The notes below the pieces were generated by a model. It did not search any database and had not been told where the DNA came from. It was given only the letters and a program-made list of their open reading frames with translations. From an uncultured Gammaproteobacteria bacterium (GTDB lineage Bacteria > Pseudomonadota > Gammaproteobacteria > Enterobacterales > Psychrobiaceae), in contig CAKZQF010000223.1 of the NCBI GenBank assembly GCA_937139475.1, positions 1 through 64,000 of the forward strand: a stretch of DNA of 64,000 nucleotides, in the 5' to 3' direction. Positions within the stretch are counted from its first letter, which is position 1. Every line of letters starts with the position of its first letter. Below are positions 16,018 to 24,378 of the stretch, piece by piece. The position numbers were made by a program, and so were the translations under genes.

Positions 16018-16707
16018 TTAAAATTCATATTCTAACGCCAACCTAAAGCTGTGATCTTTACCTGACTGGGAAATTTCAGAAATAAAGCCAGCTTCCCATT
16101 TCAATTGCTTTTGCCTATCGATTCTATAAATCCCCATAAATGCTGGCCCTATCCCAAAGAACTCCTCTCCGCTGTATATTTCAATTGCAGGTTGTAATTC
16201 CGGCATCCAGCGGTAACGATATTTTAATCGAAACTCGGCCTCTAGCTCGTCTTCTATATTTTCACCCCATTCGTACACGGCAAACGCATTCATTGTTAAA
16301 CTAGTCCGGCCAAACTCTTTCTCAAAAAGCACGCCAGTTGTAAATTCCCAATCATCTGATTGATGCAGTTTTTCAATCTCAAACAGCATACCCCAGTCGG
16401 CCCATTGTTCTCCTTGCTCAGTTACCATCCACCGCAACTCAACCTCATAAGCTTGCAGGCTAAAGTCTTCAGTTTCCGTTTTTTCACCTACTAAATAAGC
16501 TTCAAGCATTAAAGATTCATTTAAAGATTTACCAAAAGCTATTCTTTGACCAAGTAAGTTTCCCTCGTCGGTTTGTCTTGACAGCATTCGCCATTCAAAC
16601 TCTGTTTCGTTTGGTAAAACATAGGGGTGGTAAACTTTATCGACGACAATACCGTCAGCCAATGCTTGTGAACAAAGTATTAAGGCGAAGATCGACAATA
16701 TTCTCAT
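16018..16707 (-). CDS. Outer-membrane beta-barrel protein of the FTR1/cupredoxin operon
   Basis: A 229-residue exported protein: signal peptide about 1-17 (MRILSIFALILCSQALA), then alternating amphipathic strands rich in Trp, Tyr and Glu, ending LALEYEF with the terminal Phe typical of BAM-assembled barrels. The body is acidic (many Glu and Asp), which could attract cations at the surface. It starts 4 bases inside the end of the FTR1-like gene (ATG overlapping its stop), so it belongs to that operon. I do not recognise a named family; a channel or sensor for the same metal is the natural guess. Confidence 0.65.
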   Translation of the reverse strand: MRILSIFALILCSQALADGIVVDKVYHPYVLPNETEFEWRMLSRQTDEGNLLGQRIAFGKSLNESLMLEAYLVGEKTETEDFSLQAYEVELRWMVTEQGEQWADWGMLFEIEKLHQSDDWEFTTGVLFEKEFGRTSLTMNAFAVYEWGENIEDELEAEFRLKYRYRWMPELQPAIEIYSGEEFFGIGPAFMGIYRIDRQKQLKWEAGFISEISQSGKDHSFRLALEYEF

Positions 16708-17498
16708 TTTTCGTTCCTCACAATAGGTGTATTAATGCGATTTAGTTTCTTAGCTGACAAAATTATTACCATCAATGTAATCACTACACTGGCGAAATAA
16801 GACACTACATATTCTGCCGTTGGTGCGGCCTTATAGCCAATTAATGTATTGAGTAAATAACCATACTCTGATGCATCAGCGACAAAGTTTGAGATGTCCC
16901 ATAACGTGTTACTAGTGCTTACCACATCGATTTGCTGGAGAAGATAGACGTTTTGAGTTGCAAAACCTGCCAGATACAACACCCATAAAAAGTGCTTTAG
17001 GCAGCTAATACTTGCCAACGAACTTCTTAAGAAAATAGTGAGCAAAATACTAAAACTTAAGCAGATCCCAAGCCCAAAGAATCCACCAATGAACATACCT
17101 ATAAATGTTTGGTTACTAGAAACCATTGCAGAGAGGTAGATAAAAAATTCGCTTAGATTTGCGGCTGTAAATAAAGTTATCGCCATTATCAGTAAATATC
17201 TCAGAACAGCTTTCAGTGCTGATTTATTACTTAGTAAAGGAGTTATAGCCAATAAGCTCATATAAACTGTGCTATTGAGCAAGCAGTAAAATACTTCGAT
17301 ACCATCACCATCAAATAACTCGCCAATATTTTCAATTTGAGTGTATATAAGGAGAACTGAAATAATTGTTCCTCCAGCATAAAAACTCAAATCCATCTTG
17401 GTTAGTCTTAAATTGGAAGTTGCTCCAACAATGAAAGACAGCAACACAAAGATTGGAAAAATATCTTTAATGAAAAGGAGTACAGTATTAATTAACAT
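16704..17498 (-). CDS. FTR1-like permease lacking both REXXE motifs
   Basis: A 264-residue inner-membrane protein with seven predicted helices. The start used is the ATG inside AGCAATGTTAATT, with GGAGG six bases upstream, 11 bases before the end of the cupredoxin gene; a longer frame to 17585 would overlap it more. The C-terminal part matches FTR1/EfeU (LWDISNFVADASEYGYLLNTLIGYKAAPTAE), but the REXXE motifs that bind iron are changed: KDIFP replaces the first (after LLF) and ANLSE the second. Iron permease activity is therefore doubtful. The cupredoxin partner parallels EfeO/P19-FTR1 pairs. It could be a permease for another substrate or a sensor. Confidence 0.68.
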   Translation of the reverse strand: MLINTVLLFIKDIFPIFVLLSFIVGATSNLRLTKMDLSFYAGGTIISVLLIYTQIENIGELFDGDGIEVFYCLLNSTVYMSLLAITPLLSNKSALKAVLRYLLIMAITLFTAANLSEFFIYLSAMVSSNQTFIGMFIGGFFGLGICLSFSILLTIFLRSSLASISCLKHFLWVLYLAGFATQNVYLLQQIDVVSTSNTLWDISNFVADASEYGYLLNTLIGYKAAPTAEYVVSYFASVVITLMVIILSAKKLNRINTPIVRNEK

Positions 17499-17838
17499 TG
17501 CTATCCTCCACAATAACGACACCTCTTGCTGTTTTTGGGAAATATTCACCAAAGTATTCATATCGACCAGCAGGTAATGGCCCAATAAAAATACGCCCTT
17601 TCTTGTTTGGGAAAATTACTTTTTCTCTGTTTAGATCAAAGCTATCGAATTCTTCTATTGAATCATCTTGGTTATGAATAATAAGCTTTACTTTCGTATT
17701 AGCAGGAATAGTAATTTGTGAAGGTGTAAATACATGATTTTTCAGGGTTATATGGAACTCCTGTGGTTTAGCCCAAGCACTAAATGCAGCCCAAATAGAA
17801 AAAGAAAGTACAATTAATTTTGTCAATCTAGCCTGCAT
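17488..17838 (-). CDS. Periplasmic cupredoxin-like protein (EfeO/P19-type partner)
   Basis: About 116 residues with a signal peptide ending near SAWA, then a cupredoxin-fold domain: FHITLKNHVFTPSQITIPANTKVKLIIHNQDDSIEEFDS, and later LPAGRYEYFGEYFPKTARGVVIV. The usual type I copper set (His, Cys, His, Met) is not evident: the region that would carry His/Cys has EEFDS and GEYF. This matches EfeO N-terminal cupredoxin domains, which bind cations through acidic residues. ATG at 17838 is preceded by GGGA; a start four codons upstream (17850) is also possible. It overlaps the kinase gene end and the FTR1-like start, so translation is coupled. Confidence 0.75.
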   Translation of the reverse strand: MQARLTKLIVLSFSIWAAFSAWAKPQEFHITLKNHVFTPSQITIPANTKVKLIIHNQDDSIEEFDSFDLNREKVIFPNKKGRIFIGPLPAGRYEYFGEYFPKTARGVVIVEDSNVN

Positions 17839-19138
17839 CAATATTCCCATCTACATGTGGTAACACGATATCAACTCTTAAACCGCCAAGTGATGAACGC
17901 CCTAAAGTGACATTTCCTTTATGCAAAGCAACAATATGACTGACTATAGATAGCCCTAGACCACTTCCTGTTTGCTCATGATGTTTGACCCGATAAAACC
18001 TTTGCATAACCTTAGCTAACTGATCTTCATTAATACCGGGGCCAGAGTCTTCAACTGATATTGTAATATTATCCCGATTGCTAGTTGCTGATATTAGAAT
18101 TTCAGCACCTATTCCACTGTACTTGATGGCATTTTTAATCAAGTTGTCGAATAGCGTTTCCAAAGAAAATTTATCAGCGAAAATGCTCATTGACGTTGCA
18201 TTTAATGACACGGATTGGTCTTGCAAGTCAATTTGGCTGAAATTACTTGCAATTACTTCTTGGAGGAGATTGGTAATATTAAATTGTGTTTTCTTTGCGT
18301 CAAAGTTCTCAGGAGTGGTCCGATTTAGAGCGATCACCTGTTCAATGACATGAGCCATTCTTTCGGTATTAGCGGTTAATTCATCAATATGCTGAGCTTT
18401 AATATTTTCAGCTTCAAATGCGATTTTAAGGTTATGGGCATTGAGTTTTAGCACACTAATCGGTGTTCTTAGTTCATGTGCGGCATTACTGGCTAAGTTT
18501 TTTTCCCGCTCAAACGCGGCATTAAGCCTCTCTAGTAACCCATTGATAGTATTTTGGATTGGCTCTAAATCTGTTGTATTGGCTTCGATATTTATTGGCG
18601 TTAAATCTGATGCATCTTTCTGCATAACACTTTCAGATAACGTTCTAATGGGTGACAACGCTTTATTAACGGCAAAGTAGACAATTAATCCAATAATTGG
18701 AATAACAATGACAATAGGTAAAACAGCCTCTAGTAAAACCTCTTCAATTGATTCAATTCGCTGCGGCATCGGTTGTGCAACAATAACTTGTGAGTCTTCT
18801 TCAAATAGCGAGAAATAGCGCCAGTGGTTACCTAGAAAGCTTCTATAACCAAATTCCTCAGTTGAGCTAGCTATTTTTTGACTAGGGGCATTTTTACTTT
18901 TAACAATGAGCTTATCTGCTTTCCAGATTTGAAATGCAAATGATGAATGTGTATCAACGTCAAAACCACTTGGCGCAATTGGGCTATTTTTTAGGGTAAA
19001 AGCAATTGAGCGCATTTCGCCATCGAAGACACTGTTTAGCTTTTGGTTACTCGCCTTAAAACCTTGCAACGCTGCACTAAATGTTGCCAGTACAATGGCA
19101 GATAAAATAACAACTAACAAATAGCGTTTAATTGTCAT
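17828..19138 (-). CDS. QseC/PmrB-like sensor histidine kinase
   Basis: A 436-residue kinase with membrane helices at about 5-24 and 137-157 that bound a periplasmic sensor of some 110 residues. A HAMP linker follows (ALSPIRTLSESV), then the phosphoacceptor box NAAHELRTPIS with H221 and an HATPase domain with N box (LIKNAIKYS), G1 (DSGPGIN) and G2 (GSGLGLSI). The sensor holds several acidic residues (EEFGY, FEEDSQ), as metal or peptide sensors of the PmrB type do, but no ExxE iron motif is evident. The gene is directly downstream of its regulator and upstream of cupredoxin/FTR1-like genes, so it probably senses a cation or envelope stress. Confidence 0.9.
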   Translation of the reverse strand: MTIKRYLLVVILSAIVLATFSAALQGFKASNQKLNSVFDGEMRSIAFTLKNSPIAPSGFDVDTHSSFAFQIWKADKLIVKSKNAPSQKIASSTEEFGYRSFLGNHWRYFSLFEEDSQVIVAQPMPQRIESIEEVLLEAVLPIVIVIPIIGLIVYFAVNKALSPIRTLSESVMQKDASDLTPINIEANTTDLEPIQNTINGLLERLNAAFEREKNLASNAAHELRTPISVLKLNAHNLKIAFEAENIKAQHIDELTANTERMAHVIEQVIALNRTTPENFDAKKTQFNITNLLQEVIASNFSQIDLQDQSVSLNATSMSIFADKFSLETLFDNLIKNAIKYSGIGAEILISATSNRDNITISVEDSGPGINEDQLAKVMQRFYRVKHHEQTGSGLGLSIVSHIVALHKGNVTLGRSSLGGLRVDIVLPHVDGNIDAG

Positions 19139-19798
19139 TTAACTTTTACTCACGACATAACCGACACCTCGAACCGTTTTTATAAATTCCGGCGGTAACT
19201 TTTTTCTCACATTGCTGATGTGCACTTCTATGGTATTGGACGCTACTTCTTCCCCCCATTCGTAAAGCTTGTTTTCGAGTTGTTCTTTAGATTGTATTCG
19301 ACCAATATTTTCCATTAATGATTTGACGATCATATACTCACGACGAGATAAACCTATTGGCTGTTGGTTAATTTCCACCGTGTGAGATTGTGTATCTAGC
19401 GATACAGCTTTATGGGAGATAATAGACGAGGAGTGAGTCCCAGCTCTGCGTTCAATGACTCTTAACCGAGCCAGCAATTCTGGCATACTAAATGGTTTAG
19501 CCAAGTAGTCATCCGCTCCTAAATCTAATCCTGCTACTTTACTTTCAACACCATCTCTGGCTGTTAAAATTAATACAGGTGTTGCTTTTCTAGATGTTTT
19601 CAACGACTTGAGCACGTCAAGACCGTCAATGTCCGGCAAACCAAGATCAAGTACTACACAATCATAGGGATTTGTTTTGTTTGCTAAAATAGCACTTGTG
19701 CCATTTGAGACATGATCAATACTATATCCTTCATGCCTCAATGACTCTTTTAGCCCGTCAGCTAGTTGATTATCGTCTTCTACTAACAGAACTCTCAT
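19139..19798 (-). CDS. OmpR-family response regulator (QseB/PmrA-like)
   Basis: A 219-residue regulator. The receiver domain has the acidic pair D8-D9, the phosphoacceptor D51 (VVLDLGLPDIDG), the Thr of LILTARDG and the Lys of YLAKPF; the C-terminal winged helix includes LSRREYMIVKSLMEN and IEVHISNVRKKL...VRGVGYVV. The ATG at 19798 is used, with GAGG just upstream; a TTG one codon earlier also exists. QseB/PmrA-type regulators bind direct repeats with TTAA half-sites, and four such boxes lie in this island (8578, 9275, 12183, 24145), making it the best candidate for their regulator. It heads the kinase-cupredoxin-FTR1-OMP operon. Confidence 0.92.
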   Translation of the reverse strand: MRVLLVEDDNQLADGLKESLRHEGYSIDHVSNGTSAILANKTNPYDCVVLDLGLPDIDGLDVLKSLKTSRKATPVLILTARDGVESKVAGLDLGADDYLAKPFSMPELLARLRVIERRAGTHSSSIISHKAVSLDTQSHTVEINQQPIGLSRREYMIVKSLMENIGRIQSKEQLENKLYEWGEEVASNTIEVHISNVRKKLPPEFIKTVRGVGYVVSKS

Positions 19799-19840
19799 CA
19801 AACCTCTTTTTTATAATTAATTTATATACCTAACCTTTTA

Positions 19841-20497
19841 TTATCTTTGCAGTTTTTTGTTCACTTTAGCAAGCAATAGTTCAATTTCTTGATGGCGATA
19901 TTTATCTGCTAAAGGTCTTGTGACACGAGGTTGTGCATACTTAGCCTTCTCTAAGTAAACTAACGCTTGCTTATAGTCTCTTTCATCATATAAGTATTCA
20001 CCATAAAAGTAATTTGGATCGATCCCGTCTGGGTTGATAGCCAATGCCTTATTTAACATTACTCTAGCGTCATCATCATCACCAAAACCAATAGGCCAGC
20101 CGGGTACTTTATGATAAAGCGTACCTAAACTAGTATAGGCTGATCCCATTAGTGCTTGATCATCTATTTCAAGTGCCTTTTCTAATGACTTCTTCGCCGA
20201 TTTTGCCAAAGAAAGTGCCCCTAAACCGCCTTTAGCCCCAGCATAGCTAGATTCAACGATGCCTTTCCATACCCATGCTTCAGCTTTTTCAGGGTAATTA
20301 AAAGTAAGCTGCTCTACTTCTAACTTCAGCTTTTCAAAGACTTCCTCCTGTTCTTTGCCATCATATTCATAATTAACAGATGCCCACGATTGCTGCAATT
20401 TTAACAATGCATCATCAAATTCATTTGGAGTATCAGCCATTACAGTTGCTGAAAAGTAAATCGCACTCAGTGCTAAAAAATGTTTAATGTATTTCAT
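19841..20497 (-). CDS. Exported TPR protein at the end of the hemolysin-type operon
   Basis: A 218-residue protein with a signal peptide (about 1-21) and TPR-like helical repeats: PEKAEAWVWKGIVESSYAG, ALSLAKSAKKSLEKALEID, GSAYTSLGTLYHKV, DDARVMLNKALAIN and YKQALVYLEKAKYAQP. The segment YHKVPGWPIGFGDDDDARVML resembles TatT-type TPR proteins that accompany periplasmic substrate handling. It is last in a five-gene operon and its ATG overlaps the SDR stop by one base (TAATG). A role in handling or export of the operon product in the periplasm is inference. Confidence 0.75.
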   Translation of the reverse strand: MKYIKHFLALSAIYFSATVMADTPNEFDDALLKLQQSWASVNYEYDGKEQEEVFEKLKLEVEQLTFNYPEKAEAWVWKGIVESSYAGAKGGLGALSLAKSAKKSLEKALEIDDQALMGSAYTSLGTLYHKVPGWPIGFGDDDDARVMLNKALAINPDGIDPNYFYGEYLYDERDYKQALVYLEKAKYAQPRVTRPLADKYRHQEIELLLAKVNKKLQR

Positions 20498-21285
20498 TAT
20501 TGCTCTCCTCTTGCGAAGGTAAGAATTTCTTTCGTTTGTTTAACAATCGATTTATCAACAATTTCAGGTAAAATACCATTGATTCGGGCGAATAACTTTT
20601 CAGGCCAACCAACTGTTTTACGAACACTTTTACTATTAATGAGTTTTAATAGTTCTTGCGCGACAAATTCTGGAGAGTCTGACTTATTACCCAGTTCGGT
20701 ATTCATTTGCTGAACACTTTTTGAATTAATAGATGTGTTCGTCGCCCGTGGCGCAAAATAACAAACCCTATGCTCGCTATTAGCCAGCTCTCGTATTAAC
20801 GCTTCAGTAAAGCCTCTCAAGCCAAATTTACTGGCGCAATAAAGTGAATAACCCGGATATCCAATAGCCCCAAACGCAGAGCCAACATTAACAATCGTAC
20901 TACCTTGCTTTACATGACTTACAAATAGACGAGTAAAATCTATTGTGGCGATCAAATTTGTAGCAATGAGCGATTCTATGTCATTGACATTAACTTCATC
21001 AATACCTTTAAACTGCGAGATGCCAGCATTATTGATCAGCATTGTCGGCTGGTGCTCTCGGTCAATAAAGGCTTCGTCTATGAGCACACGGCGCACCTCT
21101 GCATCATTTAAATCACCGCAGATAATATGATGATTTCCTTTTAATGATTTTTGCAGTGTCTCAAGCTTCAATTCATTTCTACCATGTAAAATTAGCTCGA
21201 AGCCTTTCTTATCAAATAGTTGAGCTATTTCTTGCCCTATCCCCCCTGTAGCACCAGTGAGTATACAAACATCTTTAGGCCGCAT
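20497..21285 (-). CDS. Short-chain dehydrogenase/reductase
   Basis: A 262-residue classical SDR with the NAD(P)-binding TGATGGIG near residue 10, NNAG at about 87, and the catalytic Ser-Tyr-Lys set (GSAFGAIGYPGYSLYCASK). The HGRN segment after beta-2 favours NADPH. It probably reduces a keto or oxidises a hydroxyl group on the product of the ligase and di-iron enzyme encoded upstream. Its start overlaps the end of the di-iron gene by 11 bases and its stop overlaps the TPR start by one. The substrate cannot be read from the sequence; fatty acyl or aryl chains are plausible in this context. Confidence 0.88.
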   Translation of the reverse strand: MRPKDVCILTGATGGIGQEIAQLFDKKGFELILHGRNELKLETLQKSLKGNHHIICGDLNDAEVRRVLIDEAFIDREHQPTMLINNAGISQFKGIDEVNVNDIESLIATNLIATIDFTRLFVSHVKQGSTIVNVGSAFGAIGYPGYSLYCASKFGLRGFTEALIRELANSEHRVCYFAPRATNTSINSKSVQQMNTELGNKSDSPEFVAQELLKLINSKSVRKTVGWPEKLFARINGILPEIVDKSIVKQTKEILTFARGEQ

Positions 21286-21961
21286 GTGCTGGCTCCTCGC
21301 TTATGACTTTTTCTGGGTTATCTAAACTTCTAAAGATATTACCGTATAAAACATAAAAGCGTTTTGCGCTTTCAACAATAATATCTTGTTCATTTTTATC
21401 AGTGATTTTACCCATCAAATTTTCAAAAAATTTAACGTGCTCGATATCTAGTGCACCATGCGATGTTAAATATGAAAATGCATTTTTAGGTAGCGCTAGT
21501 TTGGTTTTGATGGTTTCAGCAGCGTTATCTGCAAGAGCAATACTCGTTCCCTCAAGAACATGAACCATCCCGAAGAACATAAGTGGTGATACTCGATTAA
21601 CCGCGTCATAGGCATAAGAAACCATCAACTCAGTGTTAAAATTAGGCTTGCTGTGACGAACTATTTCTTTATCAAATCCGCACGCCGCAATATCGTTTAA
21701 GATCCACTCTTGGTGACCTAGTTCTTCTTCGATATATTCAGCAACCGCTTCTCTTAGCCACTCTTTGGACTCTGGAAGCTTTGCGCCGACATTCATTAAC
21801 AGAGGTACTGTATGCTTAACATGATGGTATGCTTGACTTAAAAACTTAACGTAATCTTCAACCGATATTTCACCTTCAAAGCAGCGCTTGATAATTGGTG
21901 ACGAGGTAAGATAATTGCGCTCATTAGTGGTTTCTGTTTGTAATCTTTCAAATAATTTCAT
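21275..21961 (-). CDS. Haem-oxygenase-like di-iron enzyme (TenA/PqqC fold)
   Basis: A 228-residue all-helical protein of the iron-containing redox enzyme (HDO) group. Metal-ligand patterns are visible: FLSQAYHHVKHT, EYIEEELGHQEWILNDI, VLEGTSIALAD and HGALDIEHVKFFENLM. Relatives include UndA (fatty acid to 1-alkene), BesC and the SznF central domain, which use two irons and oxygen for C-C, C-H or N chemistry. The start chosen is the ATG that overlaps the ligase stop region by 14 bases; a longer start at 21979 is less likely. Coupled to an acyl or aryl-activating ligase and an SDR, it probably oxidises an acyl substrate; the reaction itself is unknown. Confidence 0.83.
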   Translation of the reverse strand: MKLFERLQTETTNERNYLTSSPIIKRCFEGEISVEDYVKFLSQAYHHVKHTVPLLMNVGAKLPESKEWLREAVAEYIEEELGHQEWILNDIAACGFDKEIVRHSKPNFNTELMVSYAYDAVNRVSPLMFFGMVHVLEGTSIALADNAAETIKTKLALPKNAFSYLTSHGALDIEHVKFFENLMGKITDKNEQDIIVESAKRFYVLYGNIFRSLDNPEKVISEEPAHAA

Positions 21962-23414
21962 GGTTAATTTCCTTTTCACTGCTTGGGCGATAAAACGCCG
22001 CTATTTCTTGGGAAAAATTGCTTAAGATTTGATTTCGTTTAGGGCGGCCATTCGACGTTAGCTGCCCATTTTTTTGCGACAGAGGTTGTTCCAGAATATG
22101 AAAGTGTTTAATACGTGCATAATCTGGAAGTGATTGGTTTGCCTTGTTAATTAGTGTGGCTAGAAATTCATTTGTAAGCTCTCCATTGATTGGAGATACA
22201 AGAGCGACGAGTGATGGTCTTGCATCTCCAAATACCACAACCTGAGAAAAGACATTAGTCGCTAATAATTCAGACTCCACCCACTCTGGTGAAATATTTC
22301 GGCCAAAAGAATTAATTAATAAATTTGATTTACGGCCTTTAATTTCGACCCGACCGTTAGTAATAGATGCTATATCACCAGTTTTTACGCTTTGCTGATA
22401 CCAAGTTTCAGGCAATCCTAAATATCCTAAAAATGTATTGCCCTTAACCACTAATTCGCCGTCAATAATCTCTACTGATAAATGAGGTAGAGCTTCTCCT
22501 GCTGAAAAATCATTGACTACTTCACTGTTATTTAATGCAACTACCGACGCGCATTCTGATAAACCGTAACCTTGAAAAACAGGAAAGCCGCCTGTAGTCG
22601 CATTAGCTAGAAGCGAGGGAGCAACTCTGCTACCGCCTACCGCCATAAACTTGAACGAATCAGGTTGTTGCCAACCATTGCTACTCGCATGTAACAAAAA
22701 CTGAAGTAATTCAGGTACTAGGATAATTGTTTCAGGTTCAACACTTGAAACAGCGCTTAACAATGCTTCAGGAGAGCTAATCATCGAGCCGTTAAAACCT
22801 CTTTGGCTATCTGTATGAATACAAATTGTCCCTCCTGCCATCAAGGGAGCATAGATACCTGCAATATTTTCAAGTAGTGTGGAAAATGATAGTAAGCAAA
22901 AGTGCTTTGGCTGGTTTATACCTATTCTGTTAACGAGTGATTTGGCGACATTAAATTGATTTTCAATACTTAAACATACACCTTTAGGTTCCCCCGTAGA
23001 ACCAGAAGTAAAAGTTACTTTGCTAGTGCCTTTGGGCATATTACTTCTGTTTGCAGACTTAAATGTTGAGAACTGGTAGATGGGAAAAATAAACGATTCC
23101 CATAATGTTGAATTGTCTGCTGGTTGAATAATTACATCAGGTTTAACACGTGCAATGACACTATCAATCTGAGATTTGGAGAAAAATGACGGAACAGGAA
23201 CAAACACCACTTCTGCTTTTTGACACGCTAAGTCGATATACACCCACTCAGGTACATTATCACTCTCCAAAACTAAAACATTGACGTTATGCTCAACTAA
23301 CCAAAGATAAACGCTTTCAACTTGATTGAATAATTCTTCATAGCTAACGGTATTGCTGGGTGTTTCAATAGCAACACTATTCGGGTAATTTTGGAATATC
23401 GCTTTTGAGATCAT
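21948..23414 (-). CDS. AMP-dependent acyl/aryl synthetase
   Basis: A 488-residue ANL-superfamily adenylating enzyme that activates a carboxylic acid with ATP. Core motifs: TFTSGSTGEPKGVCLS (P-loop, near residue 131), GYGLSECA (A5-like), TGDIASITNGRVEIKGRKSNLLI (A7-A8) and the C-terminal Lys region NGQLTSNGRPKRNQIL. It is shorter than typical long-chain acyl-CoA ligases (about 550), as in stand-alone ligases of natural-product clusters. No carrier protein gene is seen, so the acyl group may go to CoA or directly to the acyltransferase-like protein upstream. It is joined to that gene by an ATGA overlap. Confidence 0.88.
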   Translation of the reverse strand: MISKAIFQNYPNSVAIETPSNTVSYEELFNQVESVYLWLVEHNVNVLVLESDNVPEWVYIDLACQKAEVVFVPVPSFFSKSQIDSVIARVKPDVIIQPADNSTLWESFIFPIYQFSTFKSANRSNMPKGTSKVTFTSGSTGEPKGVCLSIENQFNVAKSLVNRIGINQPKHFCLLSFSTLLENIAGIYAPLMAGGTICIHTDSQRGFNGSMISSPEALLSAVSSVEPETIILVPELLQFLLHASSNGWQQPDSFKFMAVGGSRVAPSLLANATTGGFPVFQGYGLSECASVVALNNSEVVNDFSAGEALPHLSVEIIDGELVVKGNTFLGYLGLPETWYQQSVKTGDIASITNGRVEIKGRKSNLLINSFGRNISPEWVESELLATNVFSQVVVFGDARPSLVALVSPINGELTNEFLATLINKANQSLPDYARIKHFHILEQPLSQKNGQLTSNGRPKRNQILSNFSQEIAAFYRPSSEKEINHEII

Positions 23415-24097
23415 AATTTACCTGCCATTTTTGAACAGGTAATTTCTATTTTTCCAGCAAGACGATGAAACAGCTTTTTGTAGAACTTATTCTCTTCTAT
23501 TAACGCCATTACAGCATCAATTGATATCGCTACAACTTGAGGATTCGTGTGGTAATACAAGCCCCAATTATCAGTGTTTTCTTGTAAATAACCTTCTTTA
23601 GCATCGGCTAATTTATAAAACTCAACGCCTGATTTAGTGAGTAAATCAAGTACATGCTCAGTACCACACAAGATAAGTGCTTTCTTGCCTAACAAATATG
23701 CCGTAACTGCCGTCACCATGAATAACGGAATAGTGAATCGATTTGAGTTGCTATATAAGCTGCCTATTTCAACAAGCTCCTCAACAACAACTTCAGGTAA
23801 GTGATCTTTAACACACTCAATGATTGGCTTATCAAGGTATTGCTGAACAAAGAAAGTCTCTTTACCACCTCTCATACCCAAAGCGGCTTTTAAGTTTTTA
23901 TCCTCAATATAAAGCAACGCTGGCATGGTGACAGATATATCGGCGTCAAAAGATTTTTTGTAGCCATCACGAATAAAAGTTGAAATTTCTTCCCTTTTTT
24001 TAGCGTCACTAAAAAAACAGACATCCATGTCGAAGGGAACGTGATCCTTGCTTTTTTCAGGAGCGAGCATTGATGAAGTCTGAGCTAAGTTTTGCAT
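23411..24097 (-). CDS. Thermostable-hemolysin-family protein (GNAT-like fold)
   Basis: A 228-residue protein matching the thermostable hemolysin family first described as delta-VPH in Vibrio. Typical segments: MPALLYIEDKNLKAALGMRGG, FFVQQYLDKPIIE, VVEIGSLYSNSNRFTIPLFM, GVEFYKLADAKEG and WGLYYHTNPQVVA. The family has an acyltransferase-like (GNAT/autoinducer-synthase-like) fold and may form an N-acyl or lipid product that causes the lysis, rather than being a pore itself; that is an inference from the fold. It is the first gene of a five-gene coupled operon, and a PmrA-like box lies 47 bases upstream. An AAGAGA site lies close before the ATG. Confidence 0.85.
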   Translation of the reverse strand: MQNLAQTSSMLAPEKSKDHVPFDMDVCFFSDAKKREEISTFIRDGYKKSFDADISVTMPALLYIEDKNLKAALGMRGGKETFFVQQYLDKPIIECVKDHLPEVVVEELVEIGSLYSNSNRFTIPLFMVTAVTAYLLGKKALILCGTEHVLDLLTKSGVEFYKLADAKEGYLQENTDNWGLYYHTNPQVVAISIDAVMALIEENKFYKKLFHRLAGKIEITCSKMAGKL

Positions 24098-24144
24098 TTG
24101 ATAATCTCTTACAACTGCGAATAGCTTGACTATAAATAGGCTTC

Positions 24145-24161
24145 CTTAAGATAAACTTAAG
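24145..24161 (-). promoter_or_regulatory. PmrA/BasR-like box 4 (hemolysin-type operon promoter)
   Basis: CTTAAG-TTTAT-CTTAAG on the minus strand, a perfect 6-5-6 repeat. Ten bases downstream is TATAGT (24134-24129), a good -10 hexamer with the same spacing as at box 1. The first gene of the operon starts 47 bases after the box. Confidence 0.72.
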
Positions 24162-24195
24162 AAACAAAAGTTTTTGATATTAAACTCACTCTTGT

Positions 24196-24378
24196 TTAAT
24201 CCAAATTTTTTAGTTGCCCTCTGATTTCTAGTATACGCTCTGGTGAATACGGACCAGCCCTCATAATTTTAAGTTCAGAGAGCGAAACTTTAAACAATTT
24301 ATATTTAGTATCGATTACATAACAACTTCCAGTATGAGTCAGAACTTCTAGTTTCCCTTCAACTATTGTTTTACTCAC
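24196..24378 (-). CDS. Small protein of an unrecognised four-gene operon (60 aa)
   Basis: A 60-residue cytoplasmic protein with a GTG start that overlaps the stop of the preceding small gene (GTGA). Its C-terminal half ends YSPERILEIRGQL, which matches YSPEEVLELRETL at the end of the 105-residue protein two genes upstream, so the two share a domain. An N-terminal beta-rich part (VEGKLEVLTHTGSCYVIDTKY) precedes it. Function unknown. Lying at the end of the cluster nearest the hemolysin-type operon, it transcribes in the same direction but is separated by the PmrA-like promoter. Confidence 0.6.
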   Translation of the reverse strand: MSKTIVEGKLEVLTHTGSCYVIDTKYKLFKVSLSELKIMRAGPYSPERILEIRGQLKNLD

